From assembly GCF_003945595.2 (NCBI RefSeq), contig NW_024104891.1, positions 62,001 through 126,000 on the forward strand: 64,000 nt of DNA, in the 5' to 3' direction. Under the pieces are notes generated by a model, which saw nothing but the letters and a program-made list of their open reading frames with translations, did not search any database and was not told the origin of the DNA. The number at the start of each line of letters is the position of its first letter. Position 1 is the first letter of the stretch. The position numbers and the translations under genes were made by a program. The stretch is from Pipra filicauda (lineage: Eukaryota; Chordata; Aves; Passeriformes; Pipridae). Below are positions 59,509 through 64,000 of this stretch, piece by piece.

Positions 59509-62425
59509 TCCTCAAACAAAGAAAATGCAGTGAAAACCAGTCTTGGACATATGTTAAATAACAGCACTGCCTTGAGACAAGAAGGTATTGGGGAGAAATG
59601 AGAAAGGCCTTTATTTCCATAGGGTCCCAAACTTTGAAGTTTACTTTAACTAAACCTTAGATCTCTCTCATATTACTTCCCTCAAGGAAAAGCATGAGTT
59701 AAAAGAGAATGGGAAAACATAAACAAGTTATATGTCACAGCCTGGCAAATAACAACAAGTAGTGCTCCTAAAGGAATAGCTGCGGATTTCAAGGAGACAT
59801 GGACTCATGCAGGATGTGAGTAACTCCCATAGACTTCCCACTATCTTTCAGTGGGCTCCCACTGACGTTACTGGTATCCTGTGGCCAGAGAATAGGACCA
59901 ATATTTTTAGATTTGTGTACGATAGCTATTTTCTGGAGTTGTTACAGCTCTAGTATATTTTTAGTGGTTCATTATACTGTCAAAGAGTCTTTGCGTTGTG
60001 TTGTGTCATATGCAGCGTGCGAACTTCCTGGAGCTCATCTGTTCCTTTGATCCTACCAGCCAAAATAGCAGCAGAGCTGACACACCAGTCACGATGATTT
60101 CTCCTTAATAGGAGCTTCCCAGGTAGACGGAAATGTGCCAAATAGGGCAAGGCAATGTCCATATCGACTGAATCTGGCACTGACGTGACATCCACTGCAG
60201 ATCGGATGTATCTGAGCTATGTCAGAAACACTGCAGATATTTCTTCTGTTTGCCTTTCAATAACCTGTAGTAATAATGTGTCACTGTGTCCTAACCATAT
60301 TTTACAACTATAGAAATGTCATCTTGTCAGGTACAGCCACCTGTGCCATTGTGTAGATGACACGATTTGTTAGATAGATGACGAGGCCTGATGCACATTT
60401 AGAACTCATAATTGAATGTATCATGACTAATAAGTTGATATAGAGAGGTCATTTCTAGTGTATTTTTCTGGTGTGTATTTCTAGGAAAGACTGAAGGTCT
60501 TTCCTTTGTAACGTTTCCTTTGAAAAGTTTCTTTGACTTTCCTATGACTGTTATTCAAAATAACCAAAAAGTGATGTTCTACTAAATTTATATTTTTCTT
60601 ACTGCTTTCCTTTTCATCAGTGAATACTTAATATGTGCTGTCAGTAACACATGCTAGCGGTTAGAAAATCCAAATAAAATTATTCAGTGCCTCATGACAG
60701 ACATACTGTTTCCCCACTCCTCACTGCTATACACCCAATCCATCATGACAGCTGTTTAAGATACATAACGTCAGGATCACATGTGAATTTGCTTGAAGAA
60801 ATAACATAGTATTACCTTTAACTTGGAAAATGTGGGAGTAGCTAAATTCTCGTATACAGTATTTTGAGAACAGTTATATAAGTTTGACTTTATGCATTTC
60901 ATCAAAATTTGCAAAATACTTGCATTTGAGTTAGAGAATCACGAAATATTTTTCGACATACTTTCATCACAATTTTCTGTACTGGTTCTTCAAGCCCACC
61001 ACCTCAACATAGTGTACCTCAAAGACTTTCAGTAGTTTATGAAGCAACATGACTATTGTCTGAGAGGCAATTTCTTTTTTTCCTCTCCACCTCTCGCAGG
61101 TAGAAACCTGCGCAGCTTTCTTGCTTCCTTCCTTCTTTTTTTTTAATTTTGTGTGTGTACACATTCACTGCACCTCAAATTTCTATTAGTGAAAGAAGAA
61201 CTGAAGAAGAGCACCTCTTCGTACTTGGAGCAGAAACTGGTGACACCTGAAGTAATGCAACACACTGAAGCACAGTGTACAGACAGGAGAACCACGTGTT
61301 ACCCTGGTTCAAAATACGTTTAAGATAAGAGTTTGGTTGGCTTTCAACAGCTGTGCTGTGGAAGCTCACAAGCTAAGAAAGTCTGGGCCTCATTAACTTG
61401 GATGGTAGATGTCCAGACAGCAGTAAGATTTATTTCAGAAAGTGGCATCAGTGACTTCACAGCTGGCACTTTGAAATGGTGCTGTCCCAGCATGTTTGTA
61501 GAGACAGAGTATTGCAAGAGAGAAATTGCTATATTTTCAACTACTTTGCACAGTCTATACTTCAGCATAAAATAGAAAAGTCAGAGCCAGGAGGTAAGAC
61601 CGAGCATTTTAGCACTGAAAAGGCACTGTTTCTAGTTACAAGTCTAGAGCAGGTTTAACAGGAATTTTCTTGGCCAAGCCATTGTTTGGGTTCTTTCTGC
61701 ACATGAGCACAGTTTCACATGGGGCTTGAATCAATCTAAAACCACATTGCTGCTCTTTTCCACCAGGCACATACTCCTTGCTCTGGCCCACCCTGGCTAA
61801 AAGGCAACTACAAAACACAGAAGTAATGACCAGATGGGTCACTGAGGTGATGCAGATGAGTGATTTAATGATGTCAGCACAAGGAATGGGGTGGGGACCC
61901 ATGACTGGAAGTGAAGCAGCACTGTTCTACTGGCCACCCTCAAACAGTCTCAGGCAACTGCTGAGATCCCTCGGTGGTATATTTTTGAGAAGACATTCTG
62001 CTGGTCCTATCCTAGGCCTCTCTATGCAGGGTTATTTCTGTAAGTGACAGCTCAAAGGATAGCTCCCGGTAGAATGAATGACAGGGCTTCATTTATCTTC
62101 CATGAAAAGGGTGCTGGCCTTTCACAAAATAAGACCTAGAGTTTTCAAATGCCTTTTTTATCCACAGAATCCAAATCCACTGAGAGTAAAGAGCTCTTTT
62201 AAAATCTCCTGCAGCTCCTCTAGGGGCACTCAAAGTGTACTAAGGCCCTAGTTGCAACGTGAGTATGGTTCACTTTTTCAAAAAATGTCAGGGTCCCCAA
62301 ATGCTGTTTGATTCATAGGAACTGTCTGTTGTGGGGCTTTTTCCTCCTTTGGGTTGATTTCCAAGTAGCAGGGGAATGTCTGAAGTGCCCTAACCTGATC
62401 CTAGTCATCACACTATGTATGTATC

Positions 62426-62461
62426 TGTGTATACATGTACATTCATATACATGTATACACA
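62426..62461. repeat. Perfect inverted repeat, 14-bp arms and 8-nt loop
   Basis: The left arm TGTGTATACATGTA (62426-62439) and right arm TACATGTATACACA (62448-62461) are exact reverse complements around the loop CATTCATA. The arms are alternating purine-pyrimidine and follow a TATG-type repeat, so the structure probably arose from a decayed microsatellite. It could extrude as a cruciform; the stem is shorter than a normal microRNA precursor. Confidence 0.9.
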
Positions 62462-64000
62462 TAAACATCAGCAGGCACACACACAAATTGTTCAGGCAAA
62501 AAAGGAGGGACAAATTGTTAATTACAGAAGCAATTCTATCACTATATGAAATGTAAAACTTAGTGGCTTTTTCAGACTGTTTTATTAGTATTTTTGCTCT
62601 GCTTTGATAGAGGCAACTCCAAAGAAAGGGAAGAAGAAAAAGCAGAGCTGTGCACCAGTCAGTGATGGGAATGGAAACATTCTCTCTGTTCCTTCCAAAT
62701 GTAATCTCCAGACCAGCCTGCCTTTGTGCTGCTCTTTCAGGCAGCGATATGTTGGAAAGCATTTCACAGCTTCAACTGTTTTCTCTATGCACAGGAGAGA
62801 TTCCTGGTCTCAGCTGTGTAAATGTTTTAACTGAGATTCATGCTTGGCTATTCAGGTCCTTGCTTTCTCTTCCGGCCCACACAGGCCAAAATGCGTCTAT
62901 ATAAGCATAAAGTGTCCAAAACCAACACAGTATTTTTCCCTTGAACACACCCACGGCACGTGGCTCACTCAAAGTACAGGATACAATGCCAAGCAGTAGA
63001 TTTGTACATTTTCCTGATATGAACTTAGCATGATTTACACGAAAAGAGGCAATAGCCCTGCTGTATGCCTGTATAAATCTGGCTTGGCAGAAACTATCTT
63101 TCGAAAGAAAGAACACAAGGAAATCACAGTCTCCCTTCAGTCTTGAGAAAGGACTAATCTAATGTAGGAAATGTTCTCAAAATATTTAATTTATATTAAG
63201 AATTACAATGTATTTCTTTCTGAATTCAAGTAACCTTTTATCTCCTTTACTGGAAGAATAAAATAAATTTCCTTCTGCTGTTTTGACTTTATTGTTTAAG
63301 GGTTTTAGGAACACCTTGAAACTTAACAGCAGTTAAATGATTGAAAAACCTTTAGTTATAGAAAGACAGGTATCTCTAGAGACGGATTTAACCAATGCAC
63401 AGATTTTCAGGGATTGTGTTCCCACATACTCTCATCCTGCTTGCAACTCTTTACAATGTTAAAAGAATGAAACCCAGGGCACATCCTCCTGTCATGCCAA
63501 GATTCCCCTTTTCTGACACTTCCCTAGATGTTTCTGTCTAAAACTCAGTGTAATCGTAAAACCAGGAACTTGAGCACTATTTTTGCTAAGTTTAATGAGA
63601 AGGTCATGATGTTTACGGTGGTCCAAACTTGAGGCCCTCCTGAACTCAGTGTGTAGGTGTTTTGCTGTTTGATGTGTCTCCTGTGGGGTGGAAGAGGTTG
63701 TGTTCTCAGCACCCAGGAATGGGCTTCGCTACTTCAAGAGCTAATTCACTGTCACAAATACTTGTCCTTCCAGCTTGAGACTGCAAGGCACACTGATTGC
63801 TGTGCACCCTGAGAAGGTCTCCCAAACTAGTGTTTGCAAGGCTACTGTTTGCAGCTGGTTTGGCTGCCCACAGTGCTTGGCTCACAGTCACTTGCTGCCA
63901 TACACAAGGAAGGCAGAAGGTTTTGCAACTGTTTGAGAGTTCTTGAGAAATAAAACTAGATAGCTCTGGCCTTGCTATAGATGCATTTATCATTTTAAGT

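Larger units (their letters stand above)
56166..64000. other. Long non-coding stretch, no gene recognised
   Basis: Almost 8 kb of CpG-poor sequence with simple repeats and structural motifs listed separately. The stretch 59815-59905 (ACTCCCATAGACTTCCCAC, GGGCTCCCACTGACGTTAC) and 62160-62250 weakly resemble old amniote repeats and are left uncalled. The longest frame (62313-62762, minus strand, 149 codons) has a hydrophobic part but no recognisable domain and overlaps other frames. Confidence 0.6.

Noticed and set aside
59815..59905. Possible further ancient amniote repeat
   Set aside because: Only two short blocks resemble the recalled consensus; too weak to annotate.
62313..62762. 149-codon minus-strand open frame with a hydrophobic stretch
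   Set aside because: The hydrophobic part derives partly from the TATA/TACA hairpin region; no family resemblance and frames overlap on the other strand.

Overview
This window looks like non-coding vertebrate DNA, almost certainly from a bird. The main evidence is interspersed CR1 non-LTR retrotransposon copies. Several carry the diagnostic CR1 3' end, in which short GATTCTATGA-type units replace a poly-A tail. Microsatellites, a solo endogenous-retrovirus LTR and generally low CpG content fit the same picture. The CR1 copies at 18742, 50311 and 50985 read like widespread avian subfamilies, but I cannot name the species. Nothing looks prokaryotic: there are no operons, ribosome binding sites, CRISPR arrays or tRNA/rRNA genes that I can support.

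No host protein-coding exon could be supported. The longest open frames (about 120-174 codons) have no recognisable domain, overlap other frames on both strands, and are what chance gives in 64 kb. The only recognisable protein-coding ancestry is a dead CR1 reverse transcriptase at about 28.15-28.74 kb. The window is best read as an intergenic or intronic stretch.

Layout. 0-13.9 kb: unique non-coding sequence with (CA)n, (GTCT)n and (AT)n tracts, one CR1 tail (3038) and two probable ancient amniote repeats (5285, 5837). 13.9-18.7 kb: G-quadruplex-type runs, a GT/AG-rich patch and a polypurine tract. 18.7-19.1 kb: a minus-strand CR1. 26.4-29.2 kb: a GA microsatellite, then three CR1 copies, the last retaining RT motifs and the 3' terminus. 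31.5 kb: a perfect 53-bp tandem duplication. 44.1-44.5 kb: the only CpG-dense patch outside repeats, with a 14-bp palindrome centred on a CRE octamer, a GC box and a T32 run; this is the best candidate regulatory element. 50.3-51.5 kb: two CR1 copies arranged head to head. 55.4-56.2 kb: a complete 732-bp solo LTR with TG...CA ends and a perfect 5-bp target-site duplication. 56.2-64 kb: unique sequence with a strong minus-strand G-quadruplex motif and a 14-bp perfect hairpin.

I did not find an undescribed multi-gene system. The items most worth checking are the CpG/CRE patch at 44.1-44.5 kb and the solo LTR, which has a duplicated U3 segment and an internal open frame.
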